From the NCBI GenBank assembly GCA_038363925.1, contig JAQQWL010000009.1, positions 1,984,001-2,048,000 of the forward strand: a stretch of DNA of 64,000 bases, written 5' to 3'. Shown here one piece after another: positions 25,701-37,594 of the stretch (position 1 is its first letter; every line of letters begins with the position of its first letter). The DNA comes from Apiospora phragmitis. Lineage: Eukaryota > Ascomycota > Sordariomycetes > Amphisphaeriales > Apiosporaceae. Under the pieces are notes generated by a model. The model did not search any database and was not told where the DNA came from. It worked only from the letters and a program-made list of their open reading frames with translations. The position numbers and the translations under genes are program-made.

Positions 25701-28700
25701 AGAAAATCCTCTCTCGGTTTGAAACTACCTTAATGGACCTCCCAATATCTAAGCCATGGTCAAAGTTACGTATGAGTGGCTGTGGCTCACGTGTCCCCGG
25801 TAAAGACTTTCTCACTGGCCAAGCAGGCTGTCTATAGAATCCGGGGGCATAATGATGGATATACACTGGGTATAGTTCTTGACTCACCGAAAATGCATAC
25901 TTCACAGCGACAATAGAGGATGAATCGACGTGAGGACCGGACGGTTTCCATTGCTAGCGTCCAGAGTTCCAGCTCCGGATCGGGCGAAATGAATCTGAGA
26001 TATGGGAGCTGCCTTAAACCTTCCAACGGTCTGCAATAATCTAATTAATTCGGATGCGTTTTTCGGGTCGACTATCCCAAGACATGGAAAACACGACAAG
26101 AAATGAGAAAGTCGATAATACCACCACATAGCATCCCACACGCTTTACTGCAGAAAGCCAAATATCTAAACTGTTCTTGGCATGGAGGTGGGGTCAAGTC
26201 AGGGCCGCCTGATACCAAGTTGAAATCGACCTGGTCCTTAGCAGGTTTCAGGGGTTTGGAGTGCCTACAGGATCAGGATTACGGCTTATGCAACCGAAGA
26301 TGCGGCTCTGGACGGGGAACCCATAGTAGCACTGCTAAGCGTCCAAGGCGTCGTAGTGACATGGCGCAAACAATGGACCTAGTCAGACGGTTTTAGATGA
26401 TCAAACCAAGCAAAATTCTTATCACCACTTCCTACCGCTCGGGAAACGTTTGCCGTGTGTGGAGAGGCTTGACGACACATTTTCGATTTGCGGCACAGGC
26501 GTACGTAACTATCTGCGCCAGGAGCGACAGGTAGGACGCTGTTATGGCATGGCAGCTGAGGATTTACGAGTCAAAAGAATGAGCCGAAGTAGCAGGCTGG
26601 TGGCGTTTGTGGGCATTGGACGAAGCATGCACAGATGCAGCAAAAGAACATTCGAAGATGCAGAATGCCCACCTGTGCATGGAAGCCCACCCAGCTCACT
26701 AGAAGTGAAGTGCGGTTCTCATCACGGCATCTCAGAAGAAGAAGAAGAAGAAGCGGCAGAACCGACGATACGGGGCCAGATGGATACAAACACGGAGCTT
26801 AGGGTAGAAACATGGGTGTAGAACAACATTGTTTCAATCTTCAGAGACCAAACCAAACGGGCGGACAGTTGCGAGCAATAGCACCAATAGCCAGCCTCGC
26901 TTATGATAAAAGAAAAAAGCACGGCCTTAAAACCTTTGAACAACCAGGACTGGAACAGCCAGAGAGGGGCGGATGGCGCTCTCATGGATAATTCCGTTCC
27001 CAGCACGCTGGAGCCGGCTGAGAATACCACTACTAGCTAGTTGATAGGTAGCAGCCGCAGTTACATTGCATTGAATCAGTATTAATATTCCTATTACTGG
27101 AATAGTCAAAGCTTCCTAGCCCCTGTCTGTTTCTAAATTTTCTTGGTTTTTTCCCTCTCGCAAAGTACCGAGGGCACTTCCAAGGTTGGCAGGTCTGGTT
27201 GCGATGGGTATGTTCAAGGGGCTAGGTGTGCAATGTGTGTGGATGACGGAGGTGTAAGGCGGGGCGCTTCCCCCGGAGTTTGACTCTTCTAAGCCTAGGC
27301 GCCGCAGCAGAGGCTCTCGAGCGCACCAAGGTCACTAAGGCCTGTTGCCGCAGAGCCGCTGTCTATGTACAGGTAGTGGGGTCGCAGCGGGCCAATGGGC
27401 ACCCTGGCTTCTTGGACAACAAGCGCGTTGATCTGTAACACGTTGAAGCAACGTCCTTGACAGAAATATTCTCCGTTGTCAAACACCCTCACTTTTCCCA
27501 TCTCTTCCTGCCCACTCCTCGAACCATTTCCGATACTGCCATGATACCCCTACTCCCCCCCCCCGCCTGCCACTTGCTGCCTGCCCGCCTGCCTGCCTGC
27601 CGAAACATCTTGCGATCCAGTCGTTGGCTTACAATGGGACGCCAGATCAGGAAACGTATCGTATCCAGGAGAGGAACAGAAAAAAATAATAAGAAACCGT
27701 ATCCACTGGCAGTTGTTTCCAGTGCTACATATCTGCCTATACACACATCGTGACATACGCATGCGCATACCTGATCAGGGTCGCTTTGTGGATATTTGTG
27801 TATGCATGTTACTCGCCGTCCGTGATGCCAGGGGTCTTGTTTGCGATTACTCCTACACCCAAACCTGGTACCAGAGGTAGGCCCTGGGCTTGCGTACCCG
27901 TTTTCTTTCAAGTGGTTCTGTTTTCTGATCCTCGGGTTTGATCTGCATCTGGTGTGTGTAAACACCTCCTACATGGGGGTTCATCTTTCTTTCGTCATCC
28001 GGGTGTGCTAGTCAAGAGTTGGACGGACTGTGGCTTGCCCGTCTCGAACCTCTGTATCAACACGATGCGAGATGTATCAACGTGGCGATTCAGTTGATGA
28101 TATCGAACATGCTTCTCTTGCTTCTATTTCTCCCGATCTCAAATGGCAAGGCCAGACTACTGCTAGCTCAAACGTTGCCGTTGAGCTGCAACTGACGCAC
28201 GTTCTTCGGCCTAGACCTAAACTTGACATGGTCGTTGGGGAGGGTCTGAACGTTTAGCTTTGGGCCGAATGGATGGCAGCCAAATGCGGATCAAGCCAAG
28301 CTTATGCTGCTTCTGATCTTGTCACGCCTGGCCCATCAAAGCGCCAGGGTCGCTGGTAAGGCTTGTAACATGGCTGTATGTTGCGGTGTGTGTTGCGGGT
28401 GTCCACACCAAGAGTCTGATACTGGCCTATCCTGGTCCGCCTGGAAGTACGTACCGGCCCCCCTGTCCTGGTTGATACTCACTTATACTGAGGCTGTGAG
28501 ATGCATAATCATTATAATGCCTCTCGATTCCCCGTCGAGTTTGAGCCTCTTGTTTTGATCTTCCCTCTACACCATCCTCGGTATACCTGTGCATCGATCA
28601 CGACGACGTTGTTGCGCGCCTCCTTTCTTTTTTTTTCCTTCTTCGCAGCTAGCGACCACGCTCTTTTGTCCTGTCCAACTGGCTTGGCTGCTTACATTCT

Positions 28701-29079
28701 TTTGGGAAAAATACAATACCTACCTACCTACATTCGTCTATCGGTGTGCTCTGGCTCTTGAACGACCATACCATCGATTTTCCGTCTTGTATCTTTGGAT
28801 AGTAGTGCCCGGTTTCAATCTCCAAAAGCGTGTTACGCGACAAGTTCTAGTTCGACTTCAGGGATAGCCTTGGGCGAAGAAGGGTTGGATACCAGCAACA
28901 CAAAACGTCCCTCGACGACATATCGGTTTACCATAACATACAACTTTTATTCTCGAAACTCAACTACGATTCTCTCAGCAGCAAGCTCTGCTCCTTTTTT
29001 CACGACACTTTTTTCAACTTTCGATTCGTAGGCCGCACCGTCTCACCATTTACGATCACCAACACGACTGCTCGGCAAG
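16754..29079. other. 12.3 kb non-coding interval between two divergent SANT/Myb genes
   Basis: No frame here carries a recognisable domain, a believable exon chain or consistent codon bias. The longest are 24450-25115 (+, 221 codons), 21638-22150 (-, 170) and 20636-21094 (+, 152). The base composition is balanced, not AT-rich, so this is not an obvious RIP-degraded transposon block. Short motifs stand out only locally: a CG-alternating stretch near 17021-17031, a C10 run at 27555-27564, a GAA tract at 26734-26753 and tacctacctac at about 28719-28731. The last ~600 bp are CT-rich, as in a long leader of the gene at 29080. Long leaders, regulatory DNA or non-coding transcripts are the likely content. 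Confidence 0.5.
26734..26753 (+). repeat. (AGA)n microsatellite
   Basis: Twenty bases of uninterrupted AGA repeat within non-coding DNA. Confidence 0.8.
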
Positions 29080-30101
29080 ATGTCACCCCCCATGCAGTTA
29101 ACCGCCCATACCAATGTGGCCTATCACCCCACGAGCGATGCTCTTGACCGTCACGACTATGGTATTACCAAGAACCGCAAGCTCGCATCGACAGGAGGAG
29201 GCAGAGCATGGAGCGAGGAAGAGGTGAGCCAGACCATGCGGAAGGGGGATCATGAGCAAGATTTGCTAACCTGCTTTTTGCCTGAATAGGAGGTCTATCT
29301 CCTGCAGACTCGTCTTCAAAAAATGCCCTACAAGCACATTGCCGCTCATCTGAAGAAGACCGAGCTGGCCTGCCGCTTGCACTACCACCAGCTTAGCCAT
29401 GGTAGCAACCGCCGCAAGCGCACTACCTCTATGTCCTCTACGTCCTCCGGACAATCCCCATCCTTCCGGCCTCCATGCCCACTCCGATCCGAGAGGATGT
29501 ATCGCGATCCACTTCGCCTCCTGGGAGCTCTGGCAGTTACGGCCCTCATTCTCCCAGCCAGATCCAGCTGCCCAGCATCATGACCAACAGCACTGACACC
29601 TCGCCTCGGCTGCCGGCTATCCTTCCCAAGCCGGTCGCCATGAGCATGTCTCAACTCGGCTACCCCACGCCCACTTCCGAGACGAGTCGTACTCTGGCGC
29701 CGTCGCCGTTCCCCCAGCAGACACCCGCCAGCTACAACCCGGCTCTTCGCCTGGACTGCTCCATGCCCCAGCCTCCCACGCAGGTCGACCTGCCCAGACT
29801 GCACTCCATCTACGCCGCCCACCGCGGTTCTTTCTGGTGTGCCGTTGCTAACGACTACGGAACTGGAGCCAGCCCTGCTGTTTTGGAGCAGGCCTGGAAG
29901 TCGAGCATGGTCAATGTTCCGGCCCACACGCCGATCACACCCACCACTAGCCCCAACGACCGGGATATTGGCTACGGCAAGAACGACAAGACCCGGATCA
30001 GCGCCATCCTTGGCATTGACGCCAACCCCCGAAGCCCTGGAGAGCGCGAGATGGTCCGCCGGCTAGAAGAAGAGCGGAGTGTGGGTGTCGTGGTTGTTTG
30101 A
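29080..30101 (+). CDS. SANT/Myb-like DNA-binding protein with C-terminal REDV tail region, one frame break
   Basis: Exons are 29080-29223 and 29290-30101; the 66-nt intron has donor GTGAGC and acceptor AATAG (318 aa after correction). A single Myb/SANT helix-turn-helix spans the intron: RAWSEEEEVYLLQTRLQ, MPYKHIAAHLKKTELACRL, HYHQLSHGSNRRKR, with the first Trp and a basic end. The frame then breaks at CCCC 29456-29459; adding one C gives GQSPILPASMPTPIREDVS and continues in a Ser/Pro-rich region to TGA 30099-30101. The C-terminal part (LDCSMPQPPTQVDLPRLHSI, RGSFWCAVANDYGTGASP) and a terminal basic helix (RISAILGIDANPRSPGEREM) look conserved rather than random. It is likely a nuclear regulator; the target is unknown. 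The very long upstream region is typical of developmental regulators (inference). Confidence 0.78.
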
Positions 30102-31767
30102 GCTACTTGACCCTCATCAACCCAGTCCCGACATTCAAAGCACTCTGCACTTTTAATCAAAGATGCGACGGTTGTTTAGGGTCCTTTCGCTTTGAGAGGT
30201 CCAGCATTGACTCGATTGCTCAAACTCCCGTCGGCACTTTATCCGCATCTTTGACCGTTCGGCAGCCGGTGTGATTCCTGGCTGCTGTCTATCCGGCGCA
30301 CGGCTTTACAGTCGGCGTCTCCGGCCGCTGCACTTATCCGGCTGCCGGAAAGTGGGCGTCGGCATATCAATGGCTCGCTTCGCTTCTTCAATACATCTTG
30401 ATGCTTCTTGAGATGTTGTTATTTGCTTTTGGAATATATTGAATTTACATCGTTTCTCTTCGCTTCGCCTGACCCAACGGGGGGCATTTCATAGAGGCTC
30501 TGGAGCAAGAGTCTGGAGTAGTCAAAACACACTGGGCTGGTCGTTCAGACCAAATCAAACACGGCTACTGGCTTGGTGGATTCTTCTTTCAATTCCTTTC
30601 AAGGATCTTGTTGCCTTGGCTCTGGCGCGCTATTTCCCTTGGTCCATATGACACACGATAGAGTAAACATTAGTCTTATATGGGTTTGAGTGGTGGATGA
30701 CTGGGAAAGAGAAGGGAGAGGGCCGAGGAAATCAGCATATGTATGATAGCAACAAGAATAAAACCCCCCAGAGAGCTGCAACAGCTCGCTCCTGAGGGAT
30801 TGGTTTAGACAAACTTCCCATTGCTTCTTGGTTTGCTTGACCGACTCCTATGCTCGTTGACCATTTGACTTGGTCCTGTTCGGCGGATTGGCCTGCACAA
30901 TCTACGATGTGATATGCAACGCTTCCATGAAAGACATTGGTTGATTGGCCCGTCATCATGGTGGTGAGGCCCTGTCCCCCTTTGGTGGGGGTTTCATCAG
31001 AAAACCGTTTTATTTCAAACAGCTTGATCCATCTAGCGGCACTGAAGTGGCGTGATAGTATGACCAAGAATCCCCAAACGACACAGCCTTGAACGTGGAT
31101 GCTAGTACGTCAGTCGAATCGTTCTTGTTCCACTGTATTTGATTTGAAGAACACATCTTTCTTCCCCGGGGCTGCCAGGACTTCCAGCGTGCCCTTAAAA
31201 CCACCTAGGCTACTCCCTGGCGGGAACGGGAGAGTGTCCCCCTGCTGCCTGTGCGCGGCATAGGGGTTGAGGGCCGACATCGTTTCCACTCCGGCTGCGT
31301 TTGAACGCTGGGAACTTTTCTTACAAACACCACCTACAATACAGCCACACACAGTTTCATGGTCTAGTCAACCCTGGGCGGGGAAACGTAGCTGGGTTGA
31401 GCTGTTGGCTATTATCTCCTGACAGAGAGGTTTTCTCTGTCTGGGAGCTGGCTGGTGTTCGTAATTGGGGCAACACTGTGATTCGCCCTTACCGCCGAAT
31501 GCGCCAGATGTTGTTATACTGAGGAACCAAGTCAATTCTTCTGAACATTGATTGGATCGAACCAGAACTTGAGACGACAGTATTGCATGTGCTGGTGTCT
31601 CGGAAGTGCGGTTCAACAGGATTAGGCCTCTTGCCGAGTGGACTCGAGCGTTCGTCCCCAACGACCACCCCTCTTACCCCCCCTTTTCGCCACTTATGCC
31701 ATGGCCCCATGACCAAACGAGCTGCCCATCGCTCGCTCCACCACACTCTCCGTCCCTCTCTGTGAAT
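30102..31767. other. intergenic, convergent 3' ends
   Basis: This stretch lies between the SANT gene and the SDR gene, which converge. The first ~350 bp likely hold the 3' UTR, which includes a GC-rich ggctgccgg-type stretch at 30250-30350. No gene is recognised. Confidence 0.4.
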
Positions 31768-32809
31768 TCACGCACCAAAGTCGGTGCTCGTCAAAACGGC
31801 CTCCCAATCGTCCAGCAACTCCAGCGTCTGCCGGCACTTGGCCTTGACGTCGGCGTGCACATCGGTGCCGACGGGGAAGCGAAACGGTACCTCGCGGCCG
31901 GCGGCCACGCCCTCGTGCCGCACCAGGTCGATCATGAGGTCGACCAGCTTGTCCGGGTCGCCGTGCTGCTGCTGGTCCTCGGCGGCCAGGTGGGCCATCA
32001 GCGCCATCGCGATCGGGGCGTAGTCGTCGGAGGCCGCGTCTGCGGCCTTCATGTTGCCCAGGGTCAGCAGCTTGGTGCGGAAGCGGCCGGGCTCGATGAG
32101 CAGCGTCTTGATGCCCAGGGGCTCCACCTCGCCCTTGAGGGCTTCGACGAGGCCTAGTGGGGGAGGTCAGCTTTTGGTCGTCGGAGGGATAGTCTTGGGC
32201 GGGAAAAGGAGAGCCCAGAAGCCCAAAGAGCCCTCCCGGAATTGTAGCGCGGCTTGGACTCACCCTCCAGCGCAAACTTCGAGCCGGCGTACGCCCCGAC
32301 CCCCGCGTCGCCTATCCAGCCCGACCGCGAGCCGATGAAGACCAGGGTGCCGTCGCGGCGCGCGCGCAGGTGCGGCAGCATCGCCCGCGTGACTTTGATG
32401 GTGCCGAAGACGTTGGTCTCGAACTGGGCGCTGAAATCCTCGATCCTGCGCGTAGTATGCACCGTCAGCCCATGATCCTCTCTCCCCCCTACAGCTTCCC
32501 TAAAATATCTAAGACTCACTCCAAGTCCTCCCACGTGCCGATGGCGAGGTAGGCGGCATTATTGACAAGGACGTCGACGCGGCCGTATATCTGAATGGCG
32601 GCGTCGACGGTTTGGCGTACGGCTTGCTGGTCGGCCGTCACGTCGAGCGACAGCACTGCGGCGCCCGCCTGCTCCAGCTCCGCCAGGGTTTCGACCCGGC
32701 GTGCCGTCGCGATGACGCGGTCACCTCGTGCGAGCACGCGGTGAGCGAGGCGCGCCCCGAGGCCCGAGGAACAGCCCGTGATGAGCCAGACGCGGGAGGA
32801 GTCGGTCAT
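31768..32809 (-). CDS. short-chain dehydrogenase/reductase (classical SDR)
   Basis: Exons are 32809-32520, 32445-32264 and 32153-31768; introns of 74 and 110 nt have GTGAGT donors and matching phases (285 aa, no frame break). The Rossmann cofactor motif is TGCSSGLG near the N-terminus, followed by ARR at the end of beta-2 (NADP preference likely), LDVT, and NNAAY. The catalytic set is present: Ser in FIGSRSGW and Tyr/Lys in YAGSKFALEG, with IEPGRFRT after it. No signal peptide or membrane segment is seen, so it is cytosolic. Fungal relatives of this size act on small carbonyl or hydroxyl substrates; the substrate cannot be read from sequence. There is no neighbouring biosynthetic gene to suggest a pathway. 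Confidence 0.9.
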
Positions 32810-35157
32810 TGTTGCTTCTTTGGTGGAAGGCGGTGGTTTTCACGTCAAGAGGAAAACTGGAGCAGAAATTACAGCGAGGAGTCCAAGGTCGTCTGGATGT
32901 GAGAGCTGCTATGTTAGACGAGTTACTCCCCAAGTGGCATATCTTATAGTCGTGCGTCCATCAAGGCCCGGCCGTAGTGTCCAAGCAGCCTCAGCCATGT
33001 CAACCATCGTTGCCGGATGAGTCATTCGGTCATCACTCAGCAATGGTTTGATGTGACTTCCTTGGCTTCTTGAGCCTGCGTGTCGGCGATGGGATGCGCA
33101 CCGATGCTCGCACGCAATGCAGGTGTCGGCGATTCAGTGGGAACGGGGTCTGCCCCAGCGACAGACTTTTCAAGTCAAATACCACACTCGAGGGGCCGCT
33201 CGCCGCTGAAGACACCATTCTCGAACCGGCCATTGGGCCGTTGGCCTGCGGGGGGGACACGGGCTTACCGGCTCGAAGACGGACTTGAGCCAAGACCGGG
33301 TGCCACGCCTGCGGGTCGTGCCGGGCCTATCGGCCTTAAGACGCTAGGGAACCAATCCTACGTCCGCAAGAACACCCCAAGTGGCGGCACAACGCAGGGT
33401 GCTTACTCAGGGCCCGTGCTGCACGCATATTAACTGTCGCCTTTGCCCTCCACCAAGGTAGATAAGGTCCTGTCCGGAGGACGACCGAAGCGGCAGATGC
33501 CAGCTCATGAAGAGTCAAAGGCCGAAACCTAGGCCATCGAGCTTGCCTTCTATGCAGCCAGTTACAGCAAATTTCAAGCACATACGATTAGATAGATTGG
33601 AAAACGCTGAATTAGTACTAACCGTGCGCACCGCCGTACGCATTACACGAGCTGCCCCCCCAAAACCACGTAATATACTAGAACTTATAGAAAGCAAAAC
33701 GTATCCTGGCCAGCTTCGACCATTTTATACTAAGTTCCTCGTCCCAAGCTGCAGTACTTGTGAATCGATGTATTCTCTGCCCTCTCCTGAAGTCACGACC
33801 GGCACTTGATGGGCTAAGCATAATATCGGTATAATTCAGCGTGAGGAGCACATGTCAGCAATAGACCCATAGATAATGAGGCTCTTGAGCTGCCTAGAAC
33901 AGAGACCCCATGATTCTCTCCGGCCATGTACGAACAGCATCGTAGATCATTAAAAGGAACACGAGTTACACATTTGTCACCGGGAGGGAAACACTCACCG
34001 CTCGGTTAGCGGTGAGTTTGCAGTCTTAACTCTCCTCATTACACATTGAGACATAGGTATGACATCATACTGAACTCGAGTCTCACTCACAGCCTAACCC
34101 AGAAGAGAAAACAGTGCAGAGGGGATCGATTACTCGAACGAGTCGCAGTAATGCTTTAATAATCTCTCAGTTGCTTCTACCTGGCCATGCTACCACTCTG
34201 GCCTACGCGCTGACAGTCTTTGACTGACCAGCAATATGACGAGACTTATAGCTATTTTATGCCCTTTTTGCAGCTTAAGTCATTCTGATCGTAAACTCAA
34301 CCCAGTAATATATTTCAGAGGTTGCACACCAAATATTTTGTGCAATCACGCCTTAGCAACTAGAAAGAATGTCTTTTGAATCTTAATTTTGTCTATTTAG
34401 GACTAATCTGCAATACTAGCCATGATGAGTCTGGCTCAAAAATCGTGACTGTTGGCATACTAAAGTGTTCTACGGGGGAGGGAAGAGAACTCAACATCAT
34501 TGCACGATATAGCAAGGCTGATGGAGAAAATGTCATGATGCCTGGCGATGTCCCTTTCTGTAAGGAAAAAGGGCTTGGTTGGTTGCCTTCCATCAGCTAA
34601 TTGCGCAACCAAAGAGAGACTCCACGTGGCATGTCATGCAATGGACTTTCGCCAATCGTAACGTTACCACTTCTATGGAATACCGGGATACGCCAATGCC
34701 AAGCTCAGCACCGCGCGTTTGTGGGATCGTGACCCCTGCTGCATCCCATCAGGAGCCAGGCCGGCGAGCTCCCGGCAACGACCGTTGCCTGCCTGGGGAA
34801 ATGGCTGACATGACCAATTATGGAAAACACGTCCCGTAGCGGTAATCGCAATCCGGGCCTACTCAACGGTCCTCTCGGACCTATTCCTACATCAGTCACT
34901 CTCGTCTATTCCTGGATGAGGCTCACGTGAGCTTGCAGCATTTTACGGGTCGGGTCAACCGCCAATCAGCAGTTACATACGAAGACTGCATGGAGAATCA
35001 CCTCCAGTCCCATCATGGTGGGGGAACCCCTTTCCGCAAAAGGCCATGCCCATTTCTGGGCGCAATCATGTGGTTCGAATCTGCGGGCGACGTTTTTGGA
35101 CCCCTTCGTATAATTCTCTCATCCATGTAGGTGAGCAGTGGAAGAAATCCTTCTAAG
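32810..35157. other. intergenic, partly AT-rich, with hairpins
   Basis: The first part is the SDR promoter. From 33050 to 33480 the DNA is GC-rich, then from 33580 to 34460 it turns AT-rich and holds several inverted repeats. The open frames at 33507-33809 and 34376-34600 have no recognisable domain; the change in composition suggests an old, decayed insertion, but I cannot name an element. Confidence 0.4.
33993..34017. repeat. perfect 10-bp inverted repeat with 5-nt loop
   Basis: ACTCACCGCT and AGCGGTGAGT are exact reverse complements separated by cggtt. It lies in the AT-rich intergenic block with no gene within 1.1 kb. Confidence 0.85.
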
Positions 35158-35217
35158 CCTTCAGTCTTAGGATGCTCCGTCGGTCTGTACAGGCGGCGGG
35201 GCGCATAAGACTGAAGG
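35158..35217. promoter_or_regulatory. 12-bp perfect inverted repeat upstream of the GH16 TATA box
   Basis: CCTTCAGTCTTA (35158-35169) and TAAGACTGAAGG (35206-35217) are exact reverse complements around a GC-rich 36-nt spacer. The dyad ends 22 bp before the TATATAAG box of the GH16 gene. It could bind a dimeric regulator in which two widely spaced half-sites are used, or be a remnant of a small insertion. Confidence 0.6.
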
Positions 35218-35239
35218 ATCGAGGGGGCTCAGTTGCCTG

Positions 35240-35247
35240 TATATAAG
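35240..35247 (+). promoter_or_regulatory. TATA box of the GH16 beta-glucanase gene
   Basis: TATATAAG stands 117 bp before the ATG at 35357, at a normal distance for a fungal core promoter. An overlapping out-of-frame ATG at 35352 could act as a very short upstream frame. Confidence 0.6.
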
Positions 35248-35356
35248 GAGGTTCGAACGCACGACGGAGTTGAGAAAGAGTAATGATACAACTTGTCAAC
35301 CAGTAAAGACTAGACTTCCTCATCCGCAATAACAGCATTATCAAGACTTCAATGAA

Positions 35357-36592
35357 ATGTCGCCCTCAGTCAAGATCATGTCGCTTGCGACCCTGATGCT
35401 CGCCCTCTCTTCAACTGATGCACTGTCACTTAAGCGAACTTATGCCGGCTCCAACTTCTTTGATGGATTCAAATTCATGACAGTCAGTATACACTAGCTA
35501 GTTGATCCTCTCCCAGCGGTCCCGTCTAGTTCTTTATATCTTCGCGCAAGTCGTGAGCTAACAACACTCTCCTCCCAAGGATGATGACCCTACCGAAGGC
35601 TTCGTAGAATATCTTCCGCGCAACGAGGCCGAGTCTCGGGGGCTGGCCACGGTCGACGGCAACCAGGTTCGCATCAAGGCCGATTCCACGACGACCTACT
35701 CCACCAACGACAAAGGTCGCGCCAGTATCAGACTGGAGGCATTCGACACGTTCGAAAACGGGTTGTTGATCGCAGACATCGCGCACATGCCCGGATCCGC
35801 TTGTGGCATATGGCCGGCATTGTAAGCTCTCCTATCCACTTGGAAGACCGGCGAAGGTGATAGCTAACAACCTCGCTCGACAGCTGGACCTTTAACTTTG
35901 ACGAAGACCCATACGGGGAGATTGACATTCTTGAGGGTGCGATGTTCCAAGACGGGAATGCCGTGAGCTTGTGGACGTCGGAAGAGTGCCAGTTCACCAA
36001 CATTGGGTCGAAGGAGGAGAGAAATAACTGTAACATGAACGTTCCAGACGGGTATGTGCTCTTTTCTTCTTCTTTTCTTCCAGATTTCCCCCTTTAAATA
36101 TACGTTCGTCCTGGAAAAGCCCAAACAGAGCGGATGGCCGGTTCTCGAAGGGAAGCTAACAAATTCAACCCTCTATCCAGCCGCGGCTGCGGATCCATGG
36201 GCCCCAGCAACTCGTACGGGACGCCCTTCAACGACGTCGGCGGCGGCGTGTACGCCATGTACCTCCAGAGCCAGCGGCTGCGCGTCTGGTTCTTCGCCAA
36301 CGCCGCCGTGCCCGCGGACGCGCGGTCGGACAGCCCGAACCCGGACGCCTGGGGCGCGCCGATCTCAGACTTCCAGACCCGGAACGGCGGCTGCGACGTC
36401 GCCCAGACCTTCCACACGCAGTCCGTCATCATCAACACCGACTTCTGCGGCAGCGGCGTCGACCAGGACTGGTGGGACAACAGCGCCGACTGCGTCGGCG
36501 TGGCGCCGACCTGCAAGGACTACGTGGCACAGAACCCGGCGGCGTTCACGGAGGCATACTGGCTGATCAACTCCATCAAGCTGTTCCAGTGA
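35357..36592 (+). CDS. secreted GH16 endo-beta-glucanase-like glycoside hydrolase
   Basis: Exons are 35357-35482, 35580-35821, 35884-36051 and 36181-36592; introns of 97, 62 and 129 nt join in phase (315 aa). The N-terminus is a signal peptide (IMSLATLMLALSSTDALS). The GH16 core shows SNFFDGFKFMTDDDPTEGFV, then SACGIWPAFWTFN and the catalytic GEIDILEGAM, the ExDxxE form used by endo-1,3(4)-beta-glucanases, not the ExDxE form of the Crh gene at 6831. Later blocks are RGCGSMGPSNSYG, GGGVYAMYLQ, RVWFFANAAVPAD and the typical ending NPAAFTEAYWLINSIKLFQ. Six or more Cys residues suggest disulfides. No GPI tail or CBM is present. It probably cleaves or modifies beta-1,3/1,4-glucan outside the cell. 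No frame break is needed. Confidence 0.92.
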
Positions 36593-37594
36593 GCTGCTTG
36601 ATGAGAGGGTGGGGTGGGGAGGGGGGAGGTTGAGACGACCCGGAAGAGAGACAGGGGTAGATTGAGTGGCTATGTTCGGAAATATTAGCAGAATGCTTCC
36701 TTGTTTGTGAGAAGGGCTTTCCTATAGAATTTATTGCATATAACGCTATGTACGATCGCACATCCTGATCTACGGCTTAACACATTCATTATAAACTGGT
36801 ATTCCGCGCGGACAAGACTAACCCAAATGAGGCCGACGACGTTTTTAGCGCAGAGTGCAGAGTGACTGTGCATCTGTGGTATTGATGAGAAGCTACGTTT
36901 GGCATACTGTACTGTACTTATACATGGGTTTTGGATAACTCATGCGATTAGTGAATAGACTACTGGTTTTATTAATAGCTGAATAGGCATGTGCACCCCT
37001 GAGCCCCTTATATGACCCCCACGTGTTCGACTATATTAGCGCAGGAATTGGTGGCTATGAAATTAAATGCCGTAGGCGAGAGACGGCGGCTTGAAAACGG
37101 AGTCGATTCCTAGTCCGGGCTGTGGCTGTGCGCATCGAGCGGTATTTGAAGCCGAACTGCCGTTTCTCTGTGTGACCTATCACAGATTCTATAGTCCCAC
37201 CCGACACTCCGGCGGCCCCGGCGTCAGTCTTTGCCCCCTGATCTACGCGCCTTGTCCTAGTTGGAGCTGTCTGGCTGTTGTGTGTTGTTACCCCTGCACC
37301 TGCCTGCCCTGCGAATGTTTTTAAATAATGATTTCAGGAATAGAAAGTGGAAATAGAAGCAAGGAGAAGTTGATTGAAGCATTTTCTTCAAAAAAGCAAG
37401 TACATAGAATTTGTGATATGAGGTCAAATATATCACTAAATATTGAATACGGTGAAATCGTGCACAATACAGCTTTCAGCCTTTCTCCCCTTGTTTGTTC
37501 TTCTCTCTATAAATTAATATTCTAACTCTATACTCGGTTGCGTAGTGTTATTACGCTCCCATCTGTCTCTCTCCTATACTAGTTTTTATATTGC
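36593..37594. other. intergenic, convergent 3' ends
   Basis: This AT-rich stretch sits between the GH16 and old-yellow-enzyme genes. It contains 3' UTRs and no open frame with coding character. Confidence 0.45.

Noticed and set aside
33507..33809. 100-codon plus-strand frame (possible transposon protein)
   Set aside because: No transposase or reverse transcriptase motif could be seen; composition suggests decayed DNA only.
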